A stretch of DNA of 64,000 nucleotides from JAIBJN01 sp963842305 (GTDB taxonomy: Bacteria; Actinomycetota; Thermoleophilia; Gaiellales; Gaiellaceae), in assembly GCA_963842305.1 (NCBI GenBank), contig CAWJFW010000007.1, forward strand, positions 124,001 through 188,000, read 5' to 3'. The notes under the pieces were generated by a model. That model was not told the origin of the DNA, did no database searches, and saw nothing but the letters and a program-made list of their open reading frames with translations. The first letter of the stretch is position 1, and the number at the start of each line of letters is the position of its first letter. The translations under genes were made by a program, and so were the position numbers. Shown here in pieces: positions 16,399 to 24,863 of this stretch.

Positions 16399-17306
16399 CC
16401 GCCGCGGTCATCGACGGGGGGCAGATCGCGGAGGAGCTCCGCGGCGACGTCGAGCGGCGCGTCGAGAAGCTGAAGGCCGCCGGAGTGACCCCGGGGCTTG
16501 CGACCGTTCTCGTCGGAGACGACTACTCGGCACAGGCCTACGAGCGGCGCGTGCGCAAGCTCGCAGACGAGATGGGTTGCAGGTACGTCTCCGAGCAGCT
16601 CGGAGCGGAAGGCGAGGAGGCGGACGCGCTGGCGCTCGTCGGGAAGCTGAACGCCGACCCACGCATCTCGGGGATCCTCATTCTCCGCCCGCTGCCCTCG
16701 CAGGTCTCCGAGGAGCACCTGTACCGCCAGCTCGACCCGCTCAAGGACGTCGAGGCGGTCCATCCCGAGAACGCCGGCCTGCTCGCGCTCGGCGAGCCGC
16801 GCTACACGCCCTCGACCCCGGCCAGCGTCTTCTACCTCCTCGACCGCTACGTCGAGGAGACCGGCCGCGACCCGGGCACGTTCTACAACGGCCTCGACCT
16901 CGTGCTCGTCGGGCGGTCGAACAACGTCGGCAAGCCGTCACTCTGGCTCGGCCTCGCCCGCGGCGCGACCGTCGTCTCGTGCCACCGCCTCACCGCGCAG
17001 GCCGGGCGCCTGGAGGAGCACACGGCCCAGGCGGACATCCTCATCGTCGCCGCCGGCGTCCCGCGCTTCGTCACCGGGGCGATGGTGAAAGAGGGCGTGA
17101 TCGCGGTGGACGTGGGCATCAACCCGGTCAAGGATGAGCAGACGGGGAAGGTTCGGCTCGTCGGCGACCTCGACTTCGAGAGCGTGGCCGAGAAGGCCGA
17201 GGCGGTGACGCCTGTGCCGGGCGGAGTCGGTCCGATCACGGACGTCTGGCTGCTCCGCAACACGGCCGAGGCGGCCGAGCTACGGGCGGGTATCGGCCGG
17301 CGCTAG
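16395..17306 (+). CDS. folD: FolD-family methylene-THF dehydrogenase with altered cyclohydrolase residues
   Basis: A 303-residue FolD homologue; GTG 16395 overlaps the preceding stop (GTGA). The dehydrogenase features are present: VLVGRSNNVGKPSLWL for NADP binding and TPVPGGVGPITDVWLLRNT at the C-terminus. The cyclohydrolase residues are not. The family YxxxK lysine (human Lys56) is Val here (YERRVRK), the glutamine of VQLPLP (Gln100) is Leu (ILRPLP), and the KDVDG aspartate (Asp125) is Glu (KDVEA). It is probably a dehydrogenase only, which would explain the separate FchA-like cyclohydrolase gene next to it. Confidence 0.88.
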   Translation: MTAAVIDGGQIAEELRGDVERRVEKLKAAGVTPGLATVLVGDDYSAQAYERRVRKLADEMGCRYVSEQLGAEGEEADALALVGKLNADPRISGILILRPLPSQVSEEHLYRQLDPLKDVEAVHPENAGLLALGEPRYTPSTPASVFYLLDRYVEETGRDPGTFYNGLDLVLVGRSNNVGKPSLWLGLARGATVVSCHRLTAQAGRLEEHTAQADILIVAAGVPRFVTGAMVKEGVIAVDVGINPVKDEQTGKVRLVGDLDFESVAEKAEAVTPVPGGVGPITDVWLLRNTAEAAELRAGIGRR

Positions 17307-17536
17307 ACCAGTCCGGTCGCGCTGTCGACCTGGGAGAAGCCGGACACGTCGAGCGCGCTCGGGCTCGCGCCTGCCCGCAGTTTGGTCTCCCAGTCCGAAT
17401 GCTGCTCCTTGCAGGTTGGACAGGCCCGAAGCGCATTGCCGCGGCCGAGCTCCAGGTGTCCCCAGTATCCCCGCGAGAGAAGACCGTCAGCCTGGGTCCG
17501 CCCGCAGAGGCCGCACAGAAGATAGAGATTCGACAT
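17303..17536 (-). CDS. Small zinc-ribbon protein, unknown function
   Basis: A 77-residue protein with CGLCG near the N-terminus and CPTC near residue 39, a probable four-cysteine zinc ribbon. On the minus strand the start at 17536 is preceded by AAGGAG. It converges with folD and overlaps its stop by 4 bp. It is the last gene of a minus-strand run that includes the ammonium channel. No specific family recognised. Confidence 0.6.
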   Translation of the reverse strand: MSNLYLLCGLCGRTQADGLLSRGYWGHLELGRGNALRACPTCKEQHSDWETKLRAGASPSALDVSGFSQVDSATGLV

Positions 17537-17570
17537 GGACTCCTTATACCACCAGAGGACGCGTGCGTGC

Positions 17571-17723
17571 CTACCAGGGGCCGATGAACTCCCCGCGCGG
17601 GTGGGCGAGCAGGATGATGATGACGATGACGATGCAGGCCAGCGAGCCCAGGAGACAGGCCGGCGTCAGCCAGCGGACCGGCGACTGCTCCGGTGGGAAC
17701 TCGATCTGCTTCTCACGGGCCAT
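17571..17723 (-). CDS. 50-residue single-span membrane protein next to amt
   Basis: A short gene with an AAAGGAGG ribosome site immediately before its ATG (17723) and a TAG at 17571-17573. The product starts MAREKQIEFPPEQSPVRWLT and has one clear hydrophobic helix (about residues 21-40, ending IVIVIIILLA). It lies 12 bp after the 93-residue membrane protein and is probably the third gene of the amt operon. It may be an accessory subunit of the channel or merely co-transcribed; unknown family. Confidence 0.6.
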   Translation of the reverse strand: MAREKQIEFPPEQSPVRWLTPACLLGSLACIVIVIIILLAHPRGEFIGPW

Positions 17724-17735
17724 CGTGCCTCCTTT

Positions 17736-18017
17736 CTACGGTCCGGGGTCGGTCGAGGGTCCTGCAAGCGGCGGCTCGGCAAAACCCGGTCCCGGAGCCG
17801 TCGGGCTCGCCGGGGGCAGGGGGCCGGCGCCGCGCAGCAGCGCTGCCTGGGCGTTCAGCTTCACGTTCTCGAGCCAGACCCAGTAGACGATCGCCAGCAC
17901 CATGAAGATGATCCCGAGAGCGGTGAGGATGTAGGTGCCGGTGGAGTTCTCCGGGCCGAAGGTCCAGAACGTCGTGGTGACGTCGTCCCAGCTGTCGAAG
18001 GGAAAGCTGTCGATCAC
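17736..18017 (-). CDS. 93-residue membrane protein coupled to amt
   Basis: A small protein with one strong transmembrane segment (about residues 28-50, TYILTALGIIFMVLAIVYWV) and a proline-rich tail. Its start overlaps the amt stop (ATGA at 18014-18017), so the two are translationally coupled. No known family recognised; an accessory role for the ammonium channel is inferred from the coupling. Confidence 0.65.
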   Translation of the reverse strand: MIDSFPFDSWDDVTTTFWTFGPENSTGTYILTALGIIFMVLAIVYWVWLENVKLNAQAALLRGAGPLPPASPTAPGPGFAEPPLAGPSTDPGP

Positions 18018-19513
18018 GGCGAGCTCCTTTCCGCGGAAGCGCCCGCTCTATGTCCGTTGGTTCGCTCGGCGTACTCCTCGAGCAGGATCGGGCCCGCCTC
18101 GACCTCCTGGCCGTCCGGGAGGACGATGACCTCGGGCACGCGCTCGAATTCGGGGAAGAAGTCCTGCTGGAACTCCGCCATGTCGAGGCCTTCCAGCTCG
18201 ACCTCCGGCGGGACGCGAAGCAGGTTCGCCTTCTTGAGGATCCAGCTGACGATGTAGCCGGGCAGGAAGGCGAGCGGGAAGAAGGCGAGCATGCCGATCA
18301 GCTGTCCGCCGAACGAGCTCGGGATGTTGTTGACCCCGGTCGGGAAGCCGCCGGCGAAGATACCGACGAGGAAGACACCGTAGTAGCCGCAGAACCCGTG
18401 CACGGCCACCGCCCCGACCGCGTCGTCGACGCGCAACTTCTTCTCGATGTAGCCGCCGACCCACACGGCCAGCATGCCCCCGCTGACGGAGAGCAGGTAG
18501 GCGAGCGACGGATGGTAGACGTCGGCGCCCGCGGAGACCGAGATCACGCCCGCGAGACCGCCGGAGAGCGTCCAGAACGGGTCGCCCCGGCTGGCGATCC
18601 AGCCGCCGGTGAAGCCGCCGGCGAACCCGAAGGTGATCACCATCGCGATCGTCCCCAGGGTCGTCGGAGAGAGATAGATGTTCAGCCACCCTGGGAAGAC
18701 GGTCGACTGGATGAAGAGGCACGCAGCGTAGAAGCCGTAGAACCCCGTGAAGATCAGCATCAGGCCCATGATCGTCAGGTGGGTGTTGTGGGGTCTGAAG
18801 GTCCTCGCTCTGCCCTCCCGGTCGAACTTCCCGATGCGCGGCCCGAGATTGAGGAGCACGCCGAGCGTGAAGACCCCGGCGACGCCGTGCACGACCATCG
18901 AGGCGATCGAGTCGTGGAAGCCGTAGTCGGTGGTGAGCCAACCGCCCGCGCTCCAGCCCCAGGCCGCGTCCATGATCCAGACGCCGGAGCCGAGCACGAC
19001 CGCGAGGATGAGGTAGGCGGACAGGCGCACGCGCTCGATGAGCGCGCCGGACATGATCGAGGCGGTCGTCCACGAGAAGAGGAGGAAGGCGAGGAAGAAG
19101 ACGAGGCTCAGGTGACCCGTGAGGCTGGACTCGAGGTTCCCGCCCATGCCCGCGCTCCAGGGCGCCGTCAGGCCGCAGAAACCGGGGAACTCGGCGGGGC
19201 CCGCGTGCCCTTCGGCCGGGCCGCCGTGCTCGAAGCAGCCGTAGATGTACCAGCCGAAGTAGTAGAAGCTCGGCGTGACGACGGCGATGGTGAGGATGTT
19301 CTTCATCGCCGTCGACATGATGTTCTTGCGCCGCGCGACGCCCGCCTCGTACGCCATGAAGCCGACGTGGATCAGCCACATGATCACGACGGTGAAGAAG
19401 TAGAAGACCTCGAGCAGGACCAGGCTGTCGAGGTTGATCTGCTCCTGAAGCTCCTCAGGCGTCGGCGCCTGAGCGAGAAGCGCGGACAGCACGGACGCAA
19501 GCGACGAGGTCAT
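18014..19513 (-). CDS. amt: Ammonium/methylammonium transporter (Amt family)
   Basis: A 499-residue polytopic membrane protein. ATG 19513 is chosen because AGGAGGG lies 5 nt upstream; a TTG one codon earlier is less likely. The twin pore histidines are visible in VHGVAG and VHGFCG, with the family segments MSGALIERV and SFYYFGWYIYG. The N-terminus looks like a signal sequence and the cytoplasmic tail is long. Amt channels carry ammonium and often methylammonium. Placement beside a probable methylamine pathway suggests uptake of the amine or recapture of released ammonium. No GlnB gene is adjacent; two tiny membrane proteins follow in the operon. Confidence 0.92.
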   Translation of the reverse strand: MTSSLASVLSALLAQAPTPEELQEQINLDSLVLLEVFYFFTVVIMWLIHVGFMAYEAGVARRKNIMSTAMKNILTIAVVTPSFYYFGWYIYGCFEHGGPAEGHAGPAEFPGFCGLTAPWSAGMGGNLESSLTGHLSLVFFLAFLLFSWTTASIMSGALIERVRLSAYLILAVVLGSGVWIMDAAWGWSAGGWLTTDYGFHDSIASMVVHGVAGVFTLGVLLNLGPRIGKFDREGRARTFRPHNTHLTIMGLMLIFTGFYGFYAACLFIQSTVFPGWLNIYLSPTTLGTIAMVITFGFAGGFTGGWIASRGDPFWTLSGGLAGVISVSAGADVYHPSLAYLLSVSGGMLAVWVGGYIEKKLRVDDAVGAVAVHGFCGYYGVFLVGIFAGGFPTGVNNIPSSFGGQLIGMLAFFPLAFLPGYIVSWILKKANLLRVPPEVELEGLDMAEFQQDFFPEFERVPEVIVLPDGQEVEAGPILLEEYAERTNGHRAGASAERSSP

Positions 19514-19655
19514 CAAGCCCTCCTAGGGACGCACGCCAGAGCGCTGCGACACACCAATCCGCGGAAACCGTACGAAACCGGTCGGACGCAGCCCAGGTGC
19601 GTTCAGTCCACCTTTTCGCGCAATCAGTGTGGCTGGCTCACATAGGCGAGCCGCA

Positions 19656-20033
19656 CTAGCAAGGCTCGGTCTGCGGCTCCCCCGTCCCTGCGTCCACGAG
19701 CACAGTCGCGCACTCCACCCTCACGCCGGCCGCGTTCTCAGTCGAGAGCGACACCGCCCAGAACAGTTGCGCGTCCAGCCCGCGCTGGACGCCTCGCACG
19801 AGGACCTTGGTGGGTTCGAAGTCGACCTGGTCCCTCGCGATCGCCTCGGCCTCCTCGAAGCTGACGTTGTCCTCGTGCGCCGCACACGTCTTGAGGGCGA
19901 TGAACGCGACGAGGAACACCACGAGGAGCATCGCCACTCGGCCGATGGGACGGTCCCTGAACGGCCGTGGCGCTGGCTCGGGGGCGGCGTCAGGCTCGGG
20001 CTTGGGAGCGGCGTCGGTAGGCGGCGTATCCAC
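19656..20033 (-). CDS. Membrane-anchored protein of unknown function
   Basis: A 125-residue protein with a proline/alanine-rich N-terminus, one transmembrane helix (about residues 33-49, VAMLLVVFLVAFIALKT) and a soluble C-terminal domain containing SFEEAEAIARDQVDF, slightly reminiscent of a PepSY-type fold. It overlaps the next upstream minus-strand gene by 44 bp. Function unknown. Confidence 0.55.
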   Translation of the reverse strand: MDTPPTDAAPKPEPDAAPEPAPRPFRDRPIGRVAMLLVVFLVAFIALKTCAAHEDNVSFEEAEAIARDQVDFEPTKVLVRGVQRGLDAQLFWAVSLSTENAAGVRVECATVLVDAGTGEPQTEPC

Positions 20034-20259
20034 GGAGGATGAGGTAGCCGACGAAATGCGTGAGGAACACCAGCGACAGCCACCAGCCCCAGTAGGTGAA
20101 GTGCGGCCGAGGCTCGAAGTCCCGTAGCTCGATGACGGTCAGATAGAGCGCGATCACCAGCGTCAGAAGGAACATCAGCTGCGGGAAGCCGGCCGGCGCG
20201 AAGACGACGAGGAGCACCCGACCATCGTGAGCGAACAGGGCCGCCGACGCAAGCGTCAT
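19990..20259 (-). CDS. Small three-helix membrane protein, unknown
   Basis: About 89 residues, start taken at ATG 20259, although no ribosome site is seen and an internal ATG at about 20177 is possible. It has three hydrophobic stretches (GFPQLMFLLTLVIALYL, YWGWWLSLVFLTHFVGYLI and a weaker N-terminal one) and a basic C-terminus. The 44-bp overlap with the following gene suggests a shared transcript. Unknown family. Confidence 0.45.
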   Translation of the reverse strand: MTLASAALFAHDGRVLLVVFAPAGFPQLMFLLTLVIALYLTVIELRDFEPRPHFTYWGWWLSLVFLTHFVGYLILRGYAAYRRRSQARA

Positions 20260-20283
20260 CGGTGCAGGAGGAGAATCCCAGCC

Positions 20284-21516
20284 GTGTCGGCACACGACGT
20301 CATCGAGACGCTTGCGATCGTGCTTCGGCGGCCGGGCTCGTCTCCGAGTTCGTCGCCGGCCTTCTCCGCATTCCGCGGATGGTCGTGCTCTCGCCGCGGG
20401 AGCCTTACTCGGCCCCGACGCGCCGGACGCGGTGGACCTGCCGCTCGACTCGATCAGCCATTCAGATCCTCCTGACGCTCGGCGTCTCGATGATCCTCTT
20501 CCACGGCGGGCTCGGGCTCTCGTTCGGCGTCCTGCGTCCGGTCCTGCTCGGCCTCGGGCTCCTGGCATTCCCGGAGTCCTGATTACCGCGTTCGTCACCG
20601 GCACCGTCGCAACGGTCGCCTTCGACGTGCCGTTCGAGGCAGGCCTGCTATCGGCGCCGTGCTGGCCCCGACGGATCCCGCGATCCTCATCCCGCTCTTC
20701 GAACACATGCGCGTCCGCGTCAAGGTGGCGCAGACGATCATTGCGGAGTCTGCGCTCAACGACGTCACCGGGGCGGTCCTCGCCCTGGCCCTCGCCTCGT
20801 TCGTAGATCCAGGGCGAGGGAGTCGCTGACTTCGCCGTTCGGCGAGTTCCTTCTCGACCTCGTCGCTGTCGACCGGTCCTGGGGGCGGCGTTCGGGCGTC
20901 GCTCCTCGCGGTGGCCATTTCGACGCGGAAACTCGGGATCTCGCGCGAGTCTCCGATCATCGCCGTCCTCCTCGTCGTGGACGCGGGCTACTTCACGATC
21001 GACTACGCGGGCGGGAGCGGCTACCTCGGCGCGTTGCTCGCCGGGCTGATCGCGACAACATGGACGACCTCGGGCTCGTGCATGCACTCCCACCGCGAGG
21101 ACGAGATGCGGGTGTTCACGTCGGCGCCGTCGCCGACATCATCGTCGTCTTCGTCTTCATCACGCTCGGTGCGAACCTCCCGTTCGGCACGATGGCCGAC
21201 GAGGCAGTCCCAGCACTCGATCACGCTTGCCGCCCTCATCTTCGTCGCACGCCCGCTGACCGTGCTCGCGAGCCTGCTCCCCGATCGGCGGGGCCGCTGG
21301 AGCAGGGAGGAGATCGTCTTTCTCTCCTGGACGCGCGAGACGGGCGTCGTCCCCGCGGCGCTGGTCGGCATCCTCATCGCCGACGGCGTCGCCTACGAAT
21401 CGGAGCTCACCACGGTCGTCGCGCTTGCGATCGTCGTCACGCTCCTCCTGCAATCGACGACGAAGGCCTGGCTCGCGCGGCGGCTCGAGATCGACGAGCC
21501 TAGGGTGAAGCGCTAG
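20284..21516 (+). pseudogene. Broken monovalent cation/proton antiporter (CPA/NhaP type)
   Basis: Fragments in all three forward frames together rebuild a sodium- or potassium/proton antiporter. GTG 20284 behind AGGAGGA starts MSAHDVIETLAIVL. Later pieces include GLVSEFVAGLLRIPRMVVL, QILLTLGVSMILFHGGLGL, GVLITAFVTGTVATVAFDV and, nearer the end, SREEIVFLSWTRETGVVPA. At least six frame changes are needed over 1.2 kb, so it is very probably non-functional rather than mis-sequenced. The last 200 codons read through to the stop at 21516. Confidence 0.75.
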
Positions 21517-22832
21517 CTCCAGGGATACGGCGAGCTCGAGACCGGGTGGAGGTCGCCCGTCACGAAACGCTCGAAGCGGAACGGGTAGAGGAGGCTCGAG
21601 TGGTCGCCGAGCAGGACCTTCGCCACCTCACGGCCGACTCCGATCATCTTGTAGCCGTGGTTCGAGTCGAGGATCGCGTACGTATTCGGGCGCATGTAGT
21701 CGAAGACGGGAAAGTTGTCGGCGGTGAACGCGCCCACCCCGCCCGACCGCGCGACCTTGTAGAGCGGCCGGCAGCCGTCGAAGCGGCTCATTGCGTGTGA
21801 CAGCGCGGCACACCACATGTCGGCGAACCTCGGGTCGACGTCGGTCGTCGACGGATACGGGTCGAGTTCGACGTCCCCGTCGACGACGAGCGGGGACGCG
21901 CCGCCCTGGACGCCGTGGCGGTCGCGCTTGTAGTAGATGCCCCAGGGCTCGTCCGTGACGAGCTCGCCGTCGTCGGTGTAGAGGGGCGCGTCGGTGTCGA
22001 GATGGATGACGGGCGGAGCGCTCCCGTCGGCCGTTGCGAACATCGTCGGGTCGACCGTGATCTCGCCCTCCTGCAGGTTCCAGTAGGTCCACATCGGCCG
22101 GTCGTGGACGACCTCGTCCGAAGGCGTGCGCACGTCGATGGTCGCGGGCAGCTCGAGCATCGACCAGAAGCGCTTCGCCCAGGGCCCCGGCGCGATGACC
22201 AGTTGCTCTCCGACCTGCATGCGGCCGCGGCTCGTCTCGACGGCACGGGCGGTCCCGTCGGCCTCGAGCTCGATGGCCTTCACCTCGACGCCACACAGGA
22301 TTTCGACACCCTCCTCCGCGCACTTGCCCGCGAGGCCGAGCACCGAGTCGCGGTTAAAGGCGAAGCCGCCCTGGTGCTCGTGCAGGAGCGCCGTCACACC
22401 CTGCGCGCGCCAGTCTGGGAAGCGCTCCTTCATGTAGGCGTCGACCTCGCCCTCCCCCGTGACGAACGTGGAGCGGTAGCCGATCCGCTCCTGCCGCTCG
22501 TATGTCGCCGCGAGGTCGGATTCCTGGCCGGCCGGCCCCAGGGCCATGTAGCCGACCGGGTTGTAGGCATACGCCGCGGGATCCGACTCCCACACCTCGA
22601 CGCACGCCTGCATCAGCTCGCTCATCGCGGGTTGGAAGTAGTTGTTGCGGACGACGCCGCACGCGATGCCCGAGGCGCCCGCGCCGGGCTCCGACTTCTC
22701 GAGGACGGCCACGTCGGTCCCCGACCCCGCGCCGCGCAGGCGCAGCTCCTTGGCGAGGTGGTAGGCGGTGGAGAGGCCGTGGATTCCGGCTCCGACAATC
22801 ACGAAGCGCTTCGAGGCGGGCAGGTCGGGCAT
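21513..22832 (-). CDS. FAD-dependent oxidoreductase of the DAO / dimethylglycine-sarcosine dehydrogenase family
   Basis: A 439-residue flavoprotein; ATG 22832 has AGGAGG upstream. The Rossmann motif FVIVGAGIHGLSTAYHLA lies at residues 10-27 and the DAO-type C-terminus HGYKMIGVGREVAKVLLGD closes the FAD site. The family oxidises N-methyl or primary amino groups. The gene is divergent from the IclR regulator and the GcvT-like demethylase, so the three probably form one regulon acting on an N- or O-methylated compound. The substrate is not known. Confidence 0.82.
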   Translation of the reverse strand: MPDLPASKRFVIVGAGIHGLSTAYHLAKELRLRGAGSGTDVAVLEKSEPGAGASGIACGVVRNNYFQPAMSELMQACVEVWESDPAAYAYNPVGYMALGPAGQESDLAATYERQERIGYRSTFVTGEGEVDAYMKERFPDWRAQGVTALLHEHQGGFAFNRDSVLGLAGKCAEEGVEILCGVEVKAIELEADGTARAVETSRGRMQVGEQLVIAPGPWAKRFWSMLELPATIDVRTPSDEVVHDRPMWTYWNLQEGEITVDPTMFATADGSAPPVIHLDTDAPLYTDDGELVTDEPWGIYYKRDRHGVQGGASPLVVDGDVELDPYPSTTDVDPRFADMWCAALSHAMSRFDGCRPLYKVARSGGVGAFTADNFPVFDYMRPNTYAILDSNHGYKMIGVGREVAKVLLGDHSSLLYPFRFERFVTGDLHPVSSSPYPWS

Positions 22833-22887
22833 GACGTGTGTTGCCTCCTGGGCAATAGTGTTTCAAAAGTGACATACTGACCGTACC
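22833..22887. promoter_or_regulatory. Divergent promoter region between FAD oxidoreductase and iclR
   Basis: This 55-bp gap must hold both promoters. TTGCC (22841-22845) and GGCAA (22851-22855) form a short perfect inverted repeat. A GTTTCAAAAGTGAC segment just before the iclR start is quasi-palindromic and could be an IclR operator. The short distance implies that binding would control both directions. Confidence 0.35.
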
Positions 22888-23670
22888 ATGGCCCGAACGG
22901 GAACGCCAGCCACACGGCGCGTCGCCGCGGTCGAGCGCGCGGCGGCCGTACTCGACGCACTCGCGGACGGCGGCGAGCTCGGGACGAACGAGCTCGCGCG
23001 GCGGACGAGCCTCCACCCCAGCTCGGTGTCCCGGCTACTGGCGACGCTGGTCGGCGCCCGACTCGCCGAGCACGTTCCGGAGACGGGCCGCTACCGGCTG
23101 GGCCTCCGGCTGGTCGAGCTGAGTAACGCCGTGCTCGCGCGCCTCGACCTGCGTGAGGTCGCCCGCCCGCACCTGCGCGCGCTTGCCGAGGAGACGGGCG
23201 AGACCGCCACCCTCTCGGCGCCCGGCGACCCGGACGCAATCACCGTCGACTTCGTCCAGAGCGCCTCGTCGGTGCAGGGAGTCGCTCGGGTCGGGCGACC
23301 CAGCGTCGCCCACGCGACCGCAACCGGGAAGGTCGCGCTCGCGTTCGGCGAGGTCGCGCTCCCGCCTGGCCGCCTCCATGCGTTCACCGGGCGGACGATC
23401 CTCGATCGGACCCGGCTCGACCGCGAGATCGATCACGCCCGCGCGCAAGGGTGGGCACAGGCGGTGGGCGAGCGGGAGGACGACCTCAACGCCGTCGCCG
23501 CACCCGTACGCGGGAGCCGCGGCGAGCTGGTTGCCGTCCTCGGTGTGCAGGGCCCGTCAGCGCGCTTCGACGAGACGGCGATGGCCCGTGCGGTCGAGAC
23601 GCTGCTCGCGCGTGCAGCGGCGGTCTCCGACGCTTTAGGCTGGCGACCAACGGCGAAGGAGGAAGCGTGA
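22888..23670 (+). CDS. IclR-family transcriptional regulator
   Basis: A 260-residue protein: N-terminal winged helix-turn-helix (about 10-70, LGTNELARRTSLHPSSVSRL) and C-terminal effector-binding domain (VGRPSVAHATATGKVALAF and later WAQAVGEREDDLNAVAAPV). IclR proteins usually control small catabolic operons. This one is divergent from the FAD oxidoreductase and overlaps the GcvT-like gene (GTGA), its probable targets. Confidence 0.9.
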   Translation: MARTGTPATRRVAAVERAAAVLDALADGGELGTNELARRTSLHPSSVSRLLATLVGARLAEHVPETGRYRLGLRLVELSNAVLARLDLREVARPHLRALAEETGETATLSAPGDPDAITVDFVQSASSVQGVARVGRPSVAHATATGKVALAFGEVALPPGRLHAFTGRTILDRTRLDREIDHARAQGWAQAVGEREDDLNAVAAPVRGSRGELVAVLGVQGPSARFDETAMARAVETLLARAAAVSDALGWRPTAKEEA

Positions 23671-24767
23671 GCACAGAGATCATCCGCACGGCCTTCGACG
23701 GCGTTCAGCAGGAGCTCGGCGCCGAGTTCATGGAGTGGGAAGGCTGGAACTGGACCACCGACTTCGGCGACGCGATCGGCGAGCACAACGCAGTCCGCCA
23801 GGACGTCGGCGTCTGGGACGAATCGCCCCTGCGCAAGTGGGACTTCTCCGGCCCCGACGCGCTCGCGGCGGCCGATCGCATCTTCACGAACGACATGCTC
23901 GGGCTCGAGATCGGCCAGGTCCGCTATGCGCCCTTCTGCGACGAGAACGGAAAGATGGTCGGGGACGGCACGGTCTTCAAGTTCACGGATGCGAGCGCCT
24001 GGGTGATCACCGCGCTCGACTCCGACCTCGACCACATGAACGAGGTCGTGTCCGGGATGAACGTCTCGATCGAGCCGGTCACCGAGAAGCTCCCGCACGT
24101 GCAGCTCCAGGGGCCGCGCTCGAGAGAGGTTCTCGCGGATCTCGTCGACGAGGACGTCGAGAGCCTTCCCTACTTCCGCTTCCTGCCGCATCAGGTACAC
24201 GTTGGCCGGGTCCCCGTGTGGGTCTCCCGCACCGGCTACTCCGGCGAGCTCGGATATGAGCTCTTCACCGAGCCGGACTACGCCGTCGAGCTCTGGGGCG
24301 TCCTGACCGAGGCCGGCGCCAAGCCGTACGGCCTCTCGGCCATCGAGACGCTGCGGATCGAGTCGGGGCTGATCTTCATCGGGTACGACTACTTCCAGCA
24401 CGAGACCGACCCCTTCGACATGTCCCTCGATAAGGTGATCCGCCTGGACACGGGGGACTTCTGCGGCAAGGCCGCGCTCGCGGAGACGGCGAAGAGCCCG
24501 CCGCTTCGCCTGGTCACGCTCCTAGTCGACGGGACGGACGTCCCCGAGTACGGGGCCGCGGTCACGAAGGACGGCGCGCCGGCCGGGACGCTCACGAGCC
24601 CCTGCGAGAGCCCGACACTCGGCAAGGTCATCGGCATGGCGGCGCTCGAGACTGGCGTCGCACGGAAGGGCGAGACCGTCGAGGTCGCCCTCGGCGACGG
24701 AACGGTCTCGGCGACAGTGGATGACTTCCCGATCTACGACCCGGGCAAGTCCCGCCCGCGGGGCTAA
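23667..24767 (+). CDS. GcvT-family tetrahydrofolate-dependent aminomethyl/demethylase-like protein
   Basis: A 366-residue protein. GTG 23667 overlaps the iclR stop and has AAGGAGGAAG upstream. It has the GcvT fold: VQLQGPRSREVLADL, SRTGYSGELGYELF and a C-terminal barrel ending VDDFPIYDP. Relatives include the glycine cleavage T protein, DMSP demethylase (DmdA) and lignin-related O-demethylases, all passing a one-carbon group to THF. There is no GcvH/GcvP nearby, so glycine cleavage is unlikely. Partnership with the divergent FAD enzyme is inferred. Confidence 0.78.
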   Translation: MSTEIIRTAFDGVQQELGAEFMEWEGWNWTTDFGDAIGEHNAVRQDVGVWDESPLRKWDFSGPDALAAADRIFTNDMLGLEIGQVRYAPFCDENGKMVGDGTVFKFTDASAWVITALDSDLDHMNEVVSGMNVSIEPVTEKLPHVQLQGPRSREVLADLVDEDVESLPYFRFLPHQVHVGRVPVWVSRTGYSGELGYELFTEPDYAVELWGVLTEAGAKPYGLSAIETLRIESGLIFIGYDYFQHETDPFDMSLDKVIRLDTGDFCGKAALAETAKSPPLRLVTLLVDGTDVPEYGAAVTKDGAPAGTLTSPCESPTLGKVIGMAALETGVARKGETVEVALGDGTVSATVDDFPIYDPGKSRPRG

Positions 24768-24808
24768 CGCCCTGCGCTGCGAGGGCGGGCCGGGCAGCTA
24801 GGACATCG

Positions 24809-24838
24809 GAGAGGCGGGGCCACGTGGCCCCGCCTCTC
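24809..24838. terminator. Perfect 30-bp palindrome between convergent genes
   Basis: GAGAGGCGGGGCCAC (24809-24823) is followed directly by its exact reverse complement (24824-24838). The very stable hairpin sits between the end of the GcvT-like gene and the end of the minus-strand PRC-barrel gene and probably stops transcription from both sides. There is no T-run. Confidence 0.7.
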
Positions 24839-24863
24839 GGGCATGCTGAGGGCTGTCCGCGGT

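Noticed and set aside
23667..24767. Glycine cleavage T protein
   Set aside because: The fold matches, but no gcvH or gcvP is present and the gene is paired with a flavoprotein and IclR regulator; a demethylase role fits better.
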